In this document: positions 8,559-18,292 of the stretch, piece by piece
Numbering within the stretch: position 1 is the first letter of the stretch
How the letters are laid out: each line of letters starts with the position of its first letter
Assembly: GCF_000341345.1 (NCBI RefSeq)
Contig: NC_020302.1
Span: forward strand, 724,075 to 788,074
Source: Corynebacterium halotolerans YIM 70093 = DSM 44683
GTDB lineage: Bacteria; Actinomycetota; Actinomycetes; Mycobacteriales; Mycobacteriaceae
Length of the DNA stretch: 64,000 nucleotides
Direction: 5' to 3'
Notes under the pieces: generated by a model
The model's input: only the letters and a program-made list of their open reading frames with translations
Databases searched by the model: none
What the model was told of the DNA's origin: nothing
Made by a program: the position numbers and the translations under genes

Positions 8559-9782
8559 GTGACTGAACCCGCAGGTAACCCCAGTGCCCATGCCCCCGGA
8601 ATGCCCGTCGTCACCGTCCTCGGTGACGGCCAGCTGGCCCGGATGATGCAGACCGAGGCCATCGAGCTCGGCCAGTCCATCCGCCTGCTGGCGGGCGCGC
8701 CGGACTCCTCGGCCGCCCAGGTCGCCGCCGACGTCGTCATCGGCGACTACACCGATCTCGAGGATCTGCGCCGCGCCGTCGCGGGTGCGGACGCCGTGAC
8801 CTTCGATCACGAGCACGTGCCCACCGAGCACCTGCGCACCCTCATCGGGGAGGGCGTCAACGTCCAGCCCGGTCCCGACGCGCTCGTCAACGCCCAGGAC
8901 AAGCTGGTCATGCGGAAGAAGCTGCGCGAACTCGGCGCCCCGGTCCCGCCGTTCGCCGCGCTCGAGTCCGTGGCCGACGCCGAGGAGTTCTGGGACGCCG
9001 TCGACGGCGCCGTGTGCCTGAAGACCCGCCGCGGCGGCTACGACGGCAAGGGCGTGTGGTTCCCGTCCTCGAAGGAGGAGCTGCGCGACCTGGTCGCCGA
9101 CCTGCTCGGCCGCGGCATGCCGCTGATGGCGGAGAAGAAGGTCGCCCTGACCCGCGAGCTGTCCGCCATGGTCGCCCGCACCCCGTCGGGGAGGACCGCA
9201 CCCTGGCCGGTCGTCGAGTCCGTGCAGCGCAACGGTGTCTGCGCCGAGGCCGTCTCCCCGGCCCCGGGCCTGTCCGGGGAACTGGGCTCCCGCGCCCGCG
9301 ACCTGTCCGTGCGTATCGCCGAGGAACTCGGCGTGACCGGGGTGCTCGCCGTGGAGCTCTTCGAGTTCACCGACGCCAACGGCCAGCCCGACATCGCCGT
9401 CAATGAGCTGGCCATGCGCCCGCACAACACCGGCCACTGGACCCAGGACGGCTGCGTGACCAGCCAGTTCGAGCAGCACCTGCGGGCCGTACTGGACTAC
9501 CCGCTCGGTTCGACCGAGCCGACCGCACCGGTGACCGTGATGGCCAACGTGCTCGGCGCCGACTCCGATCCGGAGCTGCCCATGGCCCGCCGCACGGTCG
9601 ATGTCTGGACCCGCTTCCCGGAGGCGAAGATCCACCTCTACGGCAAGACGCACCGACCGGGCCGCAAGATCGGCCACGTCAACCTCTCCGGCTCGGACGA
9701 GCCGCGCACCCGCCGCGAGGCGCAGCTGGCCGCCCACTACCTGGTCCACGCGGTGTGGGCTGACGGGTTCGTGGCGGAGTAG
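8559..9782 (+). CDS. purK: 5-(carboxyamino)imidazole ribonucleotide synthase
   Basis: A 407-residue ATP-grasp ligase that makes N5-CAIR from AIR, bicarbonate and ATP in purine synthesis. The N-terminal nucleotide-binding fold opens VVTVLGDGQLARMM. KTRRGGYDGKGVW is the ATP-grasp lysine region, and VNELAMRPHNTGHWT is the conserved C-terminal metal/ATP block. The open frame extends to 8310, but that stretch is the repeat array; GTG at 8559 is chosen because a leaderless promoter directly precedes it. It shares the pathway with purE, 1 kb downstream, though an unrelated reductase gene lies between them. Confidence 0.94.
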   Translation: MTEPAGNPSAHAPGMPVVTVLGDGQLARMMQTEAIELGQSIRLLAGAPDSSAAQVAADVVIGDYTDLEDLRRAVAGADAVTFDHEHVPTEHLRTLIGEGVNVQPGPDALVNAQDKLVMRKKLRELGAPVPPFAALESVADAEEFWDAVDGAVCLKTRRGGYDGKGVWFPSSKEELRDLVADLLGRGMPLMAEKKVALTRELSAMVARTPSGRTAPWPVVESVQRNGVCAEAVSPAPGLSGELGSRARDLSVRIAEELGVTGVLAVELFEFTDANGQPDIAVNELAMRPHNTGHWTQDGCVTSQFEQHLRAVLDYPLGSTEPTAPVTVMANVLGADSDPELPMARRTVDVWTRFPEAKIHLYGKTHRPGRKIGHVNLSGSDEPRTRREAQLAAHYLVHAVWADGFVAE

Positions 9783-9897
9783 TCCTGCCGTGAATCCGCC
9801 CCCGGCCGGAATACTCCGCCGGGGTATTCCATCCCGCGGTGCGATGGGCGATCATGGAGGAACCACCACCCCCGGCGGCTCCGAGGAGACGAATCTC

Positions 9898-10770
9898 GTG
9901 AACATCGCAGTGACCACGCCCACCGGAAACGTCGGCTCCCGGGTCGTGCGCCTGCTCGTGCAGGCCGGGGTAAGGCCCGTCGTCCTGCTGCGCGACGCCG
10001 CCCGTCTCGACGCCGCGTTGCGCGGACGCTGCGAGATCCGTGAGGTCGACCAGGGGGACACGGAGGCGGTGGTGCGTGCCACCGCAGGCATTGACACGCT
10101 GTACTGGGTGAACCCACCGACGGATGACGACGACCCCCTCGCCGGCTCCATCCGGATGGGGGAGTCGGCGGCCGCCGCCGTGCGGGAGAACGCCATTTCC
10201 CGGGTGGTCTTCCAGAGCAGCGGCGGGGCCGAGGCCCGCTCCGGTTTCGGGGAGATCGACGGGCTCGGGCGCACCGAGGAGCTGCTCGACGCGACGGGCG
10301 CGCACGTGACCCACCTGCGGTGCGGCTATTTCTTCACCAACCTGCTCCTGGACCTCGAATCCGTGCAGGCGGGGGTCCTGGGCACCACGCTTCCCGTCGG
10401 CCACCGCATGCCCTGGGTGGATCCCCGGGACATCGGGGATGTCGCCGCGGCCCGCCTGTTGTCCACCGCCTGGACCGGCCGCCACACCCTCGGCGTCCAC
10501 GGCCCGGCGGACCTGTCCTTCGCGGAGGCCGCCGCGATCCTGAGCACCGCCCTCGACCGCACCGTCGTCGCCGAGGAGATTCCGGAGGCGGAGGCCGCGG
10601 AGGCCATGCGCGCGGCCGGTCTCACCGCGGCGCAGATCGACGCTGCCCTGGGCATGTTCCGCGGCCAGCGCGGCTTCGCCCCCGAAAATCCCCGCGCACT
10701 CGTCACCACGACGCCCACCCCCTTGAGCGCCTGGGCCCATGCGGTACTCCGGCCCGCCCTGGCGGGCTGA
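9898..10770 (+). CDS. NmrA/SDR-like NAD(P)-binding protein
   Basis: A 290-residue atypical short-chain dehydrogenase-like protein. IAVTTPTGNVGSRVV is a Rossmann dinucleotide loop of the NmrA/QOR2 type (T-x-x-T-G-x-x-G). FQSSGGAEARSGFGEIDG and LRCGYFFTNLL follow, as in NmrA-like oxidoreductases and redox sensors. GTG at 9898 is chosen for the GAGGAGA site ten bases upstream; the open frame runs further 5' into the purK end. In relatives I recall a potassium transporter gene at this position between purK and purE, so this looks like a lineage-specific replacement. The substrate is unknown. Confidence 0.8.
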   Translation: MNIAVTTPTGNVGSRVVRLLVQAGVRPVVLLRDAARLDAALRGRCEIREVDQGDTEAVVRATAGIDTLYWVNPPTDDDDPLAGSIRMGESAAAAVRENAISRVVFQSSGGAEARSGFGEIDGLGRTEELLDATGAHVTHLRCGYFFTNLLLDLESVQAGVLGTTLPVGHRMPWVDPRDIGDVAAARLLSTAWTGRHTLGVHGPADLSFAEAAAILSTALDRTVVAEEIPEAEAAEAMRAAGLTAAQIDAALGMFRGQRGFAPENPRALVTTTPTPLSAWAHAVLRPALAG

Positions 10771-10833
10771 CATCCCCGGCTGCTCTGGCACAATCGAGGC
10801 GGACGAATCCCGCGCGCATAAAGGAGAACAAGC

Positions 10834-11334
10834 ATGCAACCTCTCGTCGGCCTGATCATGGGCTCGGACTCCGACTGGCCCACCGTCGAGCCCGCCGCGC
10901 AGGTGCTCGCCGAGTTCGGCATTCCCCTGGAGGTCGGGGTGGTCTCCGCCCACCGCACCCCGGAGAAGATGCTCTCCTACGCGAAGGAGGCCCACGGGCG
11001 CGGGCTGAAGGTGATCATCGCCTGCGCCGGCGGCGCCGCCCACCTACCGGGCATGGTCGCCGCCGCGACCCCGCTGCCGGTGATCGGCATCCCGCGCGCG
11101 CTCAAGGATCTCGACGGACTGGACTCGCTGCTGTCGATCGTCCAGATGCCCGGCGGCGTGCCGGTGGCCACCGTGTCCATCGGCGGGGCGAAGAACGCGG
11201 GCCTGCTGGCCGTGCGGATCCTCTCCGCCGGTATCCCCGAGCTGCAGGACAGAATGGTCGCCTACCAGGAGAACATGGCCGCCGAGGTGGAGACCAAGGA
11301 CGAGAACCTGCGTAAGAAGCTGATGGGGGAGTGA
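10834..11334 (+). CDS. purE: N5-carboxyaminoimidazole ribonucleotide mutase
   Basis: A 166-residue class I PurE that converts N5-CAIR to CAIR, acting directly after Pur[13 protein letters not shown] is the phosphate/substrate loop with the conserved Ser-Asp, SAHRTPEKM carries the catalytic His, and [15 protein letters not shown] is the core glycine-rich block. AAAGGAG stands seven bases before the ATG. The stop overlaps the GTG of the next gene by four bases (GTGA), so the YdcF-like protein is translationally coupled to it. Confidence 0.96.
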   Translation: MQPLVGLIMGSDSDWPTVEPAAQVLAEFGIPLEVGVVSAHRTPEKMLSYAKEAHGRGLKVIIACAGGAAHLPGMVAAATPLPVIGIPRALKDLDGLDSLLSIVQMPGGVPVATVSIGGAKNAGLLAVRILSAGIPELQDRMVAYQENMAAEVETKDENLRKKLMGE

Positions 11335-11789
11335 CACCTCACCCGGTGCTCGTCCTGGGCAGCAGGACGAGAGGCGACCGTCCGGGGGCCATCCTCGCCT
11401 CCCGGCTGGAGCGCGCCCTACCGCTCATCGACGCCGCCGGCGTCGCCGTGGTCTCCGGCGCGGGGGAGGCCGGGGTCATGGCCGAGTGGCTGATCGACCA
11501 CGGCGTCGACGCCGCCGCGATCCGCGAGGAACCCGAGGCCACCAGCACCAACGAGAACCTGGAGAAGGCCCACGCCCTCCTGCCGGACACGAGGTGCTGG
11601 ACCGTGGTCACCAGTGACTTCCACGTGTGGCGCACCCGTCTGTGGGCCTGGCACCTCGGCATTCCCGTGCGCGTGGTCTCCGCCCGCACACCGACGCCCC
11701 GGCGGGGGAAGATGTACCTGCGCGAATGCTTCGCCCTGCCGCATTCGACGCTGCGCGTGCTGTGGCGGCGGTGGCGGGCCCGGGACTGA
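11331..11789 (+). CDS. YdcF/DUF218-like protein
   Basis: A 152-residue protein opening [18 protein letters not shown], then [27 protein letters not shown] and [15 protein letters not shown]. This is the DUF218 pattern (N-terminal Gly-rich loop, S-T-x-E-N, S-x-x-H-x-x-R), seen in YdcF, which binds S-adenosylmethionine, and in SanA-like envelope proteins. It has no membrane segment. The GTG start lies inside the purE stop. DUF218 proteins are often tied to envelope or vancomycin sensitivity, but nothing here confirms that. Confidence 0.82.
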   Translation: MTPHPVLVLGSRTRGDRPGAILASRLERALPLIDAAGVAVVSGAGEAGVMAEWLIDHGVDAAAIREEPEATSTNENLEKAHALLPDTRCWTVVTSDFHVWRTRLWAWHLGIPVRVVSARTPTPRRGKMYLRECFALPHSTLRVLWRRWRARD

Positions 11790-11831
11790 CCTGTGAGACG
11801 CTGCCCGTCCTGGCAGGACTAGACGGGGGCC

Positions 11832-12113
11832 ATGAGCTCATTCGCGCTGGAGAACCCGAACACCGGACGAACCGAAGAAACCTTCGACCGCTTTTCCGAC
11901 GACGAGCGCGCCGCAGTGCTCGCCCGTGGCGTCGGTCTCTACGAGGAACGCTTCGACGAGCTCGCCGACCACATCGGCCGGGAGATGGGCAAGCTGACCC
12001 GCCGGGGCGTGGGCGAGTTCGTCAACGAGCACCTTGATCCGCGCCAGCGACCAGACGGATGCGGGGCAGTCGCCGGCGTAGCGGCTACGGCTGCCCGGGC
12101 TCCCCGCGCTTGA
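11832..12113 (+). pseudogene. Aldehyde dehydrogenase N-terminal relic
   Basis: The 93-codon frame starts MSSFALENPNTGRTEETF, which matches the N-terminus of succinate-semialdehyde-type dehydrogenases. It then jumps to RAAVLARGVGLYEERFDELADHIGREMGK, matching the next conserved helix pair but with about 25 residues missing between. After GKLTRRG the similarity stops, and the other 350 or so residues, including the catalytic Cys and Glu, are absent. The tail runs into the 3' end of the convergent DHFR-like gene. Two internal deletions are the simplest reading. A real 93-residue protein cannot be excluded but is unlikely. Confidence 0.65.
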
Positions 12114-12654
12114 CGACGCCGAGCATGACCTCCACGTAGCGTCCGGTCCGCCGTGTCTCCCGCAGGTGCAGCCGGTCACTGAGCACCTCCCGCGGCAGCA
12201 GGGGCCGGCCCGCGGGGAGGAAGACCGGGGCCATGGTCAGCACGATCTCGTCGAGGAGATCCTCGTCGAGGAACTGACCGGCCAGGTCCCCGCCGCCGAG
12301 CACCCAGACATCGCTGTCACCGGCGGCCGTGCGGACTTCCGGGAGAATCTCCGGAACGGTGCCATTGACCACCCGGATGTCCACGCCCGCCGGGACCGGA
12401 AGCTCCCGGCTGGAGAACACGAAGCCGGTGCGGTCGCCGTAGTACTCGCGCCACTTCTCCGGGCGATTGAGCAGGTCCATCTCCCGCAGCAGCCACTCGT
12501 AGGTGGTCGATCCCATCACGATGACGGAGATCGAGTCGAGGAAGGCGTCCATGTCGGGTTCCTGACCGCCGACGTCGAAGAGCCACTGCAGGGAATCGTC
12601 CTCGGTGGCCAGGAACCCGTTGAGGGTGGTGGCGGTGTTGTAGATGATCTTCAC
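12085..12654 (-). CDS. DHFR/RibD C-terminal-like reductase
   Basis: A 189-residue protein of the RibD C-terminal/dihydrofolate reductase-like superfamily. IIYNTATTLNGFLA is the first strand with the N-G-x-x-A loop, VIVMGSTTYEWL matches the G-R/S-x-T-Y-E block, FVFSSREL follows, and VWVLGGGDLAGQFL is the NADP-binding glycine loop. ATG at 12654. Such stand-alone proteins (YwjB/YyaP type) are usually unassigned reductases; a role in folate or riboflavin synthesis should not be assumed. Confidence 0.85.
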   Translation of the reverse strand: MKIIYNTATTLNGFLATEDDSLQWLFDVGGQEPDMDAFLDSISVIVMGSTTYEWLLREMDLLNRPEKWREYYGDRTGFVFSSRELPVPAGVDIRVVNGTVPEILPEVRTAAGDSDVWVLGGGDLAGQFLDEDLLDEIVLTMAPVFLPAGRPLLPREVLSDRLHLRETRRTGRYVEVMLGVVKRGEPGQP

Positions 12655-12681
12655 ACCCCGGATCCTAGGGACGACGGGGCT

Positions 12682-12894
12682 TCAGCGGAACCGTCTTCCG
12701 TACCGCCAGGTGGCCACCGTGGCCACGACCAGGATGAGCGCGAGGACCGCCGGCCACACGGCGGGGTCGGGGGACAGCACGTTGATCACGGCCTGGACCA
12801 CGGAGAGGAAGGCGAAGAACCCCAGGAATCCGGCGAAGGAATCCGTCTGCAGGCGGCGGCGCTCGTCACGGGAATGGTCCCGGGGGTTGTCCAT
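12682..12894 (-). CDS. Small two-helix membrane protein
   Basis: A 70-residue product with a charged N-terminus (MDNPRDHSRDERRR), a hydrophobic segment FLGFFAFLSVVQAVINVL, a short PDPAVW turn and a second segment VLALILVVATVATW, ending in arginines. This is a convincing hairpin membrane protein with high third-position GC. It lies 27 bp upstream of the DHFR-like gene on the same strand and could be cotranscribed. I do not recognise a family. Confidence 0.65.
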   Translation of the reverse strand: MDNPRDHSRDERRRLQTDSFAGFLGFFAFLSVVQAVINVLSPDPAVWPAVLALILVVATVATWRYGRRFR

Positions 12895-12949
12895 GTCATG
12901 TCAGGTTAGCAGGGGGTTCTCCGGGATTCACCGGAAAGCCCCGCCCGCC

Positions 12950-13417
12950 TCACGGTCGCGGCCAGGGCCGCCCGGTGCGCTTTTCGATGGCCCGGTTCAT
13001 CTTTCCCAGCAGGTCGGTGAAGGTCGCCAGTTCCCCGGCGCTCCAGTCCTCCAGGATCTCGGCGAGCTTCTCCCGGGTGGCGGCGCGCACCTCGTCGAGG
13101 ACCTCGTCACCGACCGTGGAGTTGCGGAACTTTCGGGCGATGCCGCCCTCCGGATCGGGGATGCGTTCCGCGTACCCCTTCCGCAGCAGCGCGGCGGTCT
13201 GCCGGTTGAGGGTGGAGGCGTCCAGGCCGGTGACCGCGCTGAGCTCGCTGATGCTCGCCGGTCCGGAGGCCCGGAGCAGGCTCAGGAGTACGTAGGCACT
13301 CTGGTCGAGTGGGCCGCCCTCCTGTGTGGTCCGGCCGGTGAAGAGGGCCTGGTGTCGGCCGAAGACCATGTTCTCGTACTCGAGGTGGGGGATCGGATCG
13401 TCGGGCATGCCCCTCAT
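12950..13417 (-). CDS. MarR family transcriptional regulator
   Basis: A 155-residue winged-helix regulator. LDQSAYVLLSLLRASGPASISELSAVTGLDASTLNRQ is the helix-turn-helix region, and KGYAERIPDPEGGIARKF is the wing with the typical D-P-x-x-R-R-like turn; flanking helices form the dimer arms. ATG at 13417 is preferred to the inner ATG at 13408 because TAATAT lies eight bases upstream. A perfect 12-bp palindrome overlaps that -10, so autoregulation is likely. It may also act on the importer genes upstream, but no second palindrome copy was seen. Confidence 0.87.
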   Translation of the reverse strand: MRGMPDDPIPHLEYENMVFGRHQALFTGRTTQEGGPLDQSAYVLLSLLRASGPASISELSAVTGLDASTLNRQTAALLRKGYAERIPDPEGGIARKFRNSTVGDEVLDEVRAATREKLAEILEDWSAGELATFTDLLGKMNRAIEKRTGRPWPRP

Positions 13418-13425
13418 TCTGCCAC

Positions 13426-13439
13426 ATATTATGCATAAT
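13426..13439 (-). promoter_or_regulatory. MarR-gene -10 box with overlapping palindromic operator
   Basis: ATTATGCATAAT (13428-13439) is a perfect palindrome. The minus-strand TAATAT (complement of 13426-13431) is eight bases from the ATG at 13417. A repressor dimer here would block RNA polymerase, the usual autoregulatory layout for MarR genes. Confidence 0.55.
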
Positions 13440-13583
13440 GCACATGATCTGTATGGTGCACATTCATCTCCTCGGGAGCCGCCCCCGCACCGAAACCCGG
13501 GCTGATTGTCGCGGTGCTCGCCGGGAGGTGCGGCGGGAAGCCCACCCCCGCCCGGCACCAGGCTCCGGCGCCAGACCGGTACT

Positions 13584-14420
13584 TTAGGCCTTCACACCGC
13601 CGGCGGTCAGCCCGGAGACGATCCGGCGCTGGAAGATCAGCACCATGATGATCAGCGGGATGGTCACCAGCGCACCGGCGGCCATGGTGGAGGCGTACGG
13701 GTACTCGAAGGCGCTCGGCCCGGTGAAACGGGCGATGGCGACGGTCACCGGTTCAGTGGCGGTCGTCGACAGCTGCTGGGCGAGCATGTACTCGTTCCAG
13801 GAGGCGATGAAGGCCAGGATCGCGGTGGTGAACAACGCCGGCGCGGCCAGCGGCAGCAGCACCATCCGGAAGGCCTGTCCCCGGGAGGCGCCGTCCACGC
13901 GGGCGGCCTCCTCCAGCTCCCAGGGCAGCTGACGGAAGAAGGAGACCAGCGTGTAGATCGTCAACGGCAGGGCGAACGAGATGTTGGGGATGATCATCGC
14001 GCGGTAGGTGCCGATCCACCCCAGGTCACCGAAGAGCTGGAACAGCGGGGTGACCAGGGCGATGCCGGGGAACATCGACGCCGCCAGGATGACGCCGGTG
14101 ACCAGGCCCTTGCCGGGGAAGTCCACCCGCGCCAGCGCGTAGGCGGTGAACACGCCGACCAGGACGGCCAGGACGGTCGTCGTCAGGGAGATGATCAGCG
14201 AGTTGCCGATCGCGGCGAGGAAGTCGTTGCCCTTGTCTGTGGCCAGGGCGTCGCGGAAGTTCTGCAGCGTGATGTGGGTGGGCCACGGGGTGGTGTCGAA
14301 GGTGAAGGTCGGATCGCGCAGGGCGACGACGACCATCCAGTAGAACGGGGCCAGGCCCCAGATCATGATGAAGACGACGCCCACGTAGTGGCCGATGGTG
14401 GAACGGGTGCGCGCGCTCAT
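13584..14420 (-). CDS. tusG: Sugar ABC transporter permease (SugB/TusG type)
   Basis: A 278-residue CUT1-family inner-membrane permease with six predicted helices. The coupling motif EEAARVDGASRGQAFRMVLLPL (EAA loop) lies near residues 185-206 and contacts the ATPase. Start MSARTRS at 14420 overlaps the preceding permease stop by four bases (ATGA). With the neighbouring permease, lipoprotein and MsiK-like ATPase it makes a complete importer. The position between purE and lcpA matches what I recall of the trehalose importer tusEFGK of C. glutamicum, so trehalose is the likely substrate; maltose-type sugars are the alternative. Confidence 0.9.
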   Translation of the reverse strand: MSARTRSTIGHYVGVVFIMIWGLAPFYWMVVVALRDPTFTFDTTPWPTHITLQNFRDALATDKGNDFLAAIGNSLIISLTTTVLAVLVGVFTAYALARVDFPGKGLVTGVILAASMFPGIALVTPLFQLFGDLGWIGTYRAMIIPNISFALPLTIYTLVSFFRQLPWELEEAARVDGASRGQAFRMVLLPLAAPALFTTAILAFIASWNEYMLAQQLSTTATEPVTVAIARFTGPSAFEYPYASTMAAGALVTIPLIIMVLIFQRRIVSGLTAGGVKA

Positions 14421-15460
14421 ACGAAAGTCTCCTTGCCTGCGGCGACCTTGTCCGAGGTGGTCTCCTCCGCTTTCCGGAGGCGGCGTCTGATGAGCCCGAT
14501 GACCGGGATCTCCCGTTTCTCCGTGTCCCGCTGGCCCGAGATGTCGGCGCCCATGAAGCGGATCATGATGAAGGCGACGGCGAAGATCAGCAGGAAGATC
14601 AGGGTGGACAGCGCCGAGGCCGAGTTGAAGTTGCCCTGCCGCATGTCCTCGACCACCAGCTGGGAGATGACCGCGGTGGGCGAGTTCGAGGACGAGGAGA
14701 TCATGATCACCGGCAGGTCGTACATGCGCAGGGCGTCCAGGGTGCGGAAGAGTACCGCCACCATCAGTGCGGGGCGGACCAGCGGCAGGGTGATGCGGAT
14801 GAACTGCTGCCAGCGCGACGCGCCGTCGACACGGGCGGCCTCGTAGACCTCCTTGGGGATCATCTGCAGGCCGGCGAGGATGAGCAGCGCCATGAACGGC
14901 GCGGTCTTCCACACGTCGGCCATGATGACGGCGAAGCGCGCCGCCCACGGATCGGTGGTCCAGGCGATGTCCGTGCCCAGCATCGAGTTCACGATGCCCT
15001 GCGGGGCGAAGATGAACTGCCACAGCTTGGCGGTCACGGCGGTGGGGATGGCCCACGGGATGAGCACCGCGGCACGGACCAGGGAGCGGCCGCGGTAGTT
15101 GCCGTTCATGATCAGGGCCATGATCATGCCCAGCACCGTCTCGAGCGTGACGGTGGCGACCGTGAAGAACAGGGTGATGCGCACCGCCGGCCAGAAATCG
15201 GTGGCGAGCACGCCCGGCGGACAGGTGGTCACGGCCCCCGACGGGCTCATGCACCGGTTGGTCAGCCAGTACAGGTAGTTGTCGAGCCCGGCGAACCCGC
15301 CCTGGACGAAGAGACCGGTGCTGGGGTCGAGGCCCCGATTGGCCTCGAACGACAGCCAGACGGCGCGCAGGATCGGGTACCCGATGACGATGGCGAGCAC
15401 GATGAGCGCCGGGGCGATGAGCGGGGCGGCGCGCCGGATCTGTCTCGCGCGGGTGGCCAT
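14417..15460 (-). CDS. tusF: Sugar ABC transporter permease (SugA/TusF type)
   Basis: A 347-residue CUT1 permease with an N-terminal helix APLIAPALIVLAIVIGYPI, a large periplasmic loop (about residues 50-90, with a Cys pair), five further helices and the EAA loop YEAARVDGASRWQQFIRITLPL. ATG at 15460 follows a strong GAGGAGG; the open frame further upstream is intergenic repeat. The C-terminal cytoplasmic tail is longer than usual (RRRLRKAEETTSDKV). It heterodimerises with the product of the next gene. Confidence 0.9.
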   Translation of the reverse strand: MATRARQIRRAAPLIAPALIVLAIVIGYPILRAVWLSFEANRGLDPSTGLFVQGGFAGLDNYLYWLTNRCMSPSGAVTTCPPGVLATDFWPAVRITLFFTVATVTLETVLGMIMALIMNGNYRGRSLVRAAVLIPWAIPTAVTAKLWQFIFAPQGIVNSMLGTDIAWTTDPWAARFAVIMADVWKTAPFMALLILAGLQMIPKEVYEAARVDGASRWQQFIRITLPLVRPALMVAVLFRTLDALRMYDLPVIMISSSSNSPTAVISQLVVEDMRQGNFNSASALSTLIFLLIFAVAFIMIRFMGADISGQRDTEKREIPVIGLIRRRLRKAEETTSDKVAAGKETFV

Positions 15461-15500
15461 CGCGGACCTCCTCGTCGAAGTGGGGTGGGGAAGGGGCGGA

Positions 15501-15560
15501 AAACCGGGAACACCCGGGAACACCCGGGAACCTCGGGAACCTCGGAAACCACGGAAAACC
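15501..15560. repeat. 10-bp direct repeats between binding-protein and permease genes
   Basis: The unit CACCCGGGAA appears at 15511-15520 and 15521-15530, with degenerate copies on both sides (15501-15510, 15531-15540, 15541-15550). It lies in the 160-bp gap between the lipoprotein stop and the permease start, where transcript processing or partial termination would favour excess binding protein. The copies are short and GC-rich, so slippage alone could explain them. Confidence 0.5.
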
Positions 15561-15620
15561 CGCCCGCGGGCAGGTCTTCCGGTCACGGTCTCACGTGGTT
15601 CCCAACGGTGGTCACTGGTG

Positions 15621-16898
15621 TCACTGGCTGGCGTTCTCGATGGCGGCCTTCATGTCGGTGGTGGCGTCGTCGACGCTCTTGCCGGCGGTCAGGGCGGCGT
15701 AGGCGTTGTCCTGGATGGCCTTGGAGATCTCCGGGTAGAACGGGCTGACCGGGCGCGGGGCGGCGTTCTCCAGGGAGGTCTTCAGGGCCGGCAGGTACGG
15801 GAACTGCTCCACGAGCTGCTCATCGTCGTAGATGGAGGCCAGCACCGGCGGGAAGGACGCCTCCGCGAAGGACATCTGGTTCTCCTCGTTGATGATGAAC
15901 TCCATGAAGTCGCGCGCGGTGGCCTTGTTCTCGGAGTTGATGTTGATGCCGTTGTTGTAGCCGCCCAGGGTGGACACGCCGACGCCGTCCTCGCCGACCA
16001 GCGGGGAGACCTCGACGTTGCCGGCGACCTGGGAGGCCTCGCCCTCGGCGTTGGAGTACATGTACGGCCAGTTGATGGCGTAGGCGGTGCGCCCCTCGGT
16101 GAAGGCCAGGTTGGTCTCCTCCTCGGTGGCGGCGGTGGAGTCCTGGGAGATGGTGCCGTCCTCGTACCCGTCGACCATGGCCTGCAGTCCGGCCCTGGCC
16201 TCCTCGGAGTCGACGGTGATGTTGCCGTCGTCGTCGAGGACGGAGCCGCCCCAGCCCTCCATGAAGCCGACGGTGTTGACGGTCAGGCCCTCGTACTGGC
16301 TCAGCTGCAGGGTCAGGCAGTCGACGCCCGTCTCCTCGGCGCTGGTGCAGGACTCGGCCAGCGCGGCCCAGTTCTCGGGCTCCTCCGGGATGATCTCGGT
16401 GTTGCGGAACAGCAGCTGGCCGTTGGTGTTCTGCGGCAGCGCGTAGAGGGTGTCGTTGTAGGTGGCGGACTCCACGGTCGCGTCCAGCAGGCCGGAGGTG
16501 TCGACCTCGAGGTCGCCCTCCAGCGGGGCCAGGTACTGGTTGGCGGCGAAGTCGGCGGTCCAGATGACGTCGAGTGCCATGACGTCGAAATCGGAGTTGC
16601 CGGCCTGCAGCGACTGCACGAGGGTCTCCCGCTGGGCGTCGGCCTCGCCCGGCAGCTCGCGGAGGGTGACCTCCTCGTCGGGGTGCTCCTCGTTCCAGGC
16701 CTCGATGATCGGGATGAGCTTGTCGGTGTCGTTGGCGCCCATCGCGAAGGTGATGGGGCCGCGGCCCGAGGTGTTTCCGGCGTCGGGGGTGGCGGTGTCG
16801 CCGTTGCCGGAGTCATCGGCGCAGGCCACCAGGGCGGCCCCGGCCAGGGCGGTGGTGGCCAGGGTGATGCCGGCCTTACGGATCAGGGAGAGCTTCAT
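15621..16898 (-). CDS. tusE: Trehalose/sugar ABC transporter substrate-binding lipoprotein
   Basis: A 425-residue extracytoplasmic solute-binding lipoprotein. The signal peptide MKLSLIRKAGITLATTALAGAALVAC carries a lipobox with the lipidated Cys at 26. The mature part matches family 1 binding proteins (MalE/LpqY-like): ITFAMGANDTDKLIPIIEAWNEEHP, then DVMALDVIWTADFA, GFMEGWGGSVLDDDG and GGYNNGININ. ATG at 16898 follows AAAGGTG by seven bases. LpqY-SugABC of mycobacteria recycles trehalose released from trehalose mycolates; the same role fits a mycolate-bearing Corynebacterium. Confidence 0.9.
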   Translation of the reverse strand: MKLSLIRKAGITLATTALAGAALVACADDSGNGDTATPDAGNTSGRGPITFAMGANDTDKLIPIIEAWNEEHPDEEVTLRELPGEADAQRETLVQSLQAGNSDFDVMALDVIWTADFAANQYLAPLEGDLEVDTSGLLDATVESATYNDTLYALPQNTNGQLLFRNTEIIPEEPENWAALAESCTSAEETGVDCLTLQLSQYEGLTVNTVGFMEGWGGSVLDDDGNITVDSEEARAGLQAMVDGYEDGTISQDSTAATEEETNLAFTEGRTAYAINWPYMYSNAEGEASQVAGNVEVSPLVGEDGVGVSTLGGYNNGININSENKATARDFMEFIINEENQMSFAEASFPPVLASIYDDEQLVEQFPYLPALKTSLENAAPRPVSPFYPEISKAIQDNAYAALTAGKSVDDATTDMKAAIENASQ

Positions 16899-17016
16899 CT
16901 GCGTGCACCTTTCGGAAGACTGAGATGCCCTTAGATTAGTGAAATAAAACACCCCCAATGACGCGAATCACACAGATCACCCCCGAGGGGGGAGTTTCCG
17001 CGTCACGCCCGTCCGC

Positions 17017-18027
<1,011 letters not shown>

Positions 18028-18292
18028 GTTCCAAGACGCTACCAGCCGCGCAGCTGGCAGGGGCGGGTTTTCCCGGGCGGGACGGGTCGGGCGGCCGCCT
18101 TCCGGAGCCTGCCGGAATAGGGCAACCCGATGACAATTTGAGCGGGTTGAAACATGCCCGGATTCACCGGAAAAGGGGACCGGAAGGCTGCCCGGGGATT
18201 ATTACCCAGTGGCGACCTTCCTCCCCGGACCGGTCTGAAAATGAGCGGTTCGGCGGCGATCTGCGCGGATTGGAACCCGCCGGTGCGGCAAA
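18028..18292. other. Gap upstream of the ATPase gene with no gene seen
   Basis: This 265-bp gap must hold the promoter of the importer's ATPase gene and the 3' end of the TIGR03089 gene. I saw no convincing -10/-35 pair, no cAMP-receptor-like TGTGA-N6-TCACA site and no open frame with good codon use. Confidence 0.4.
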
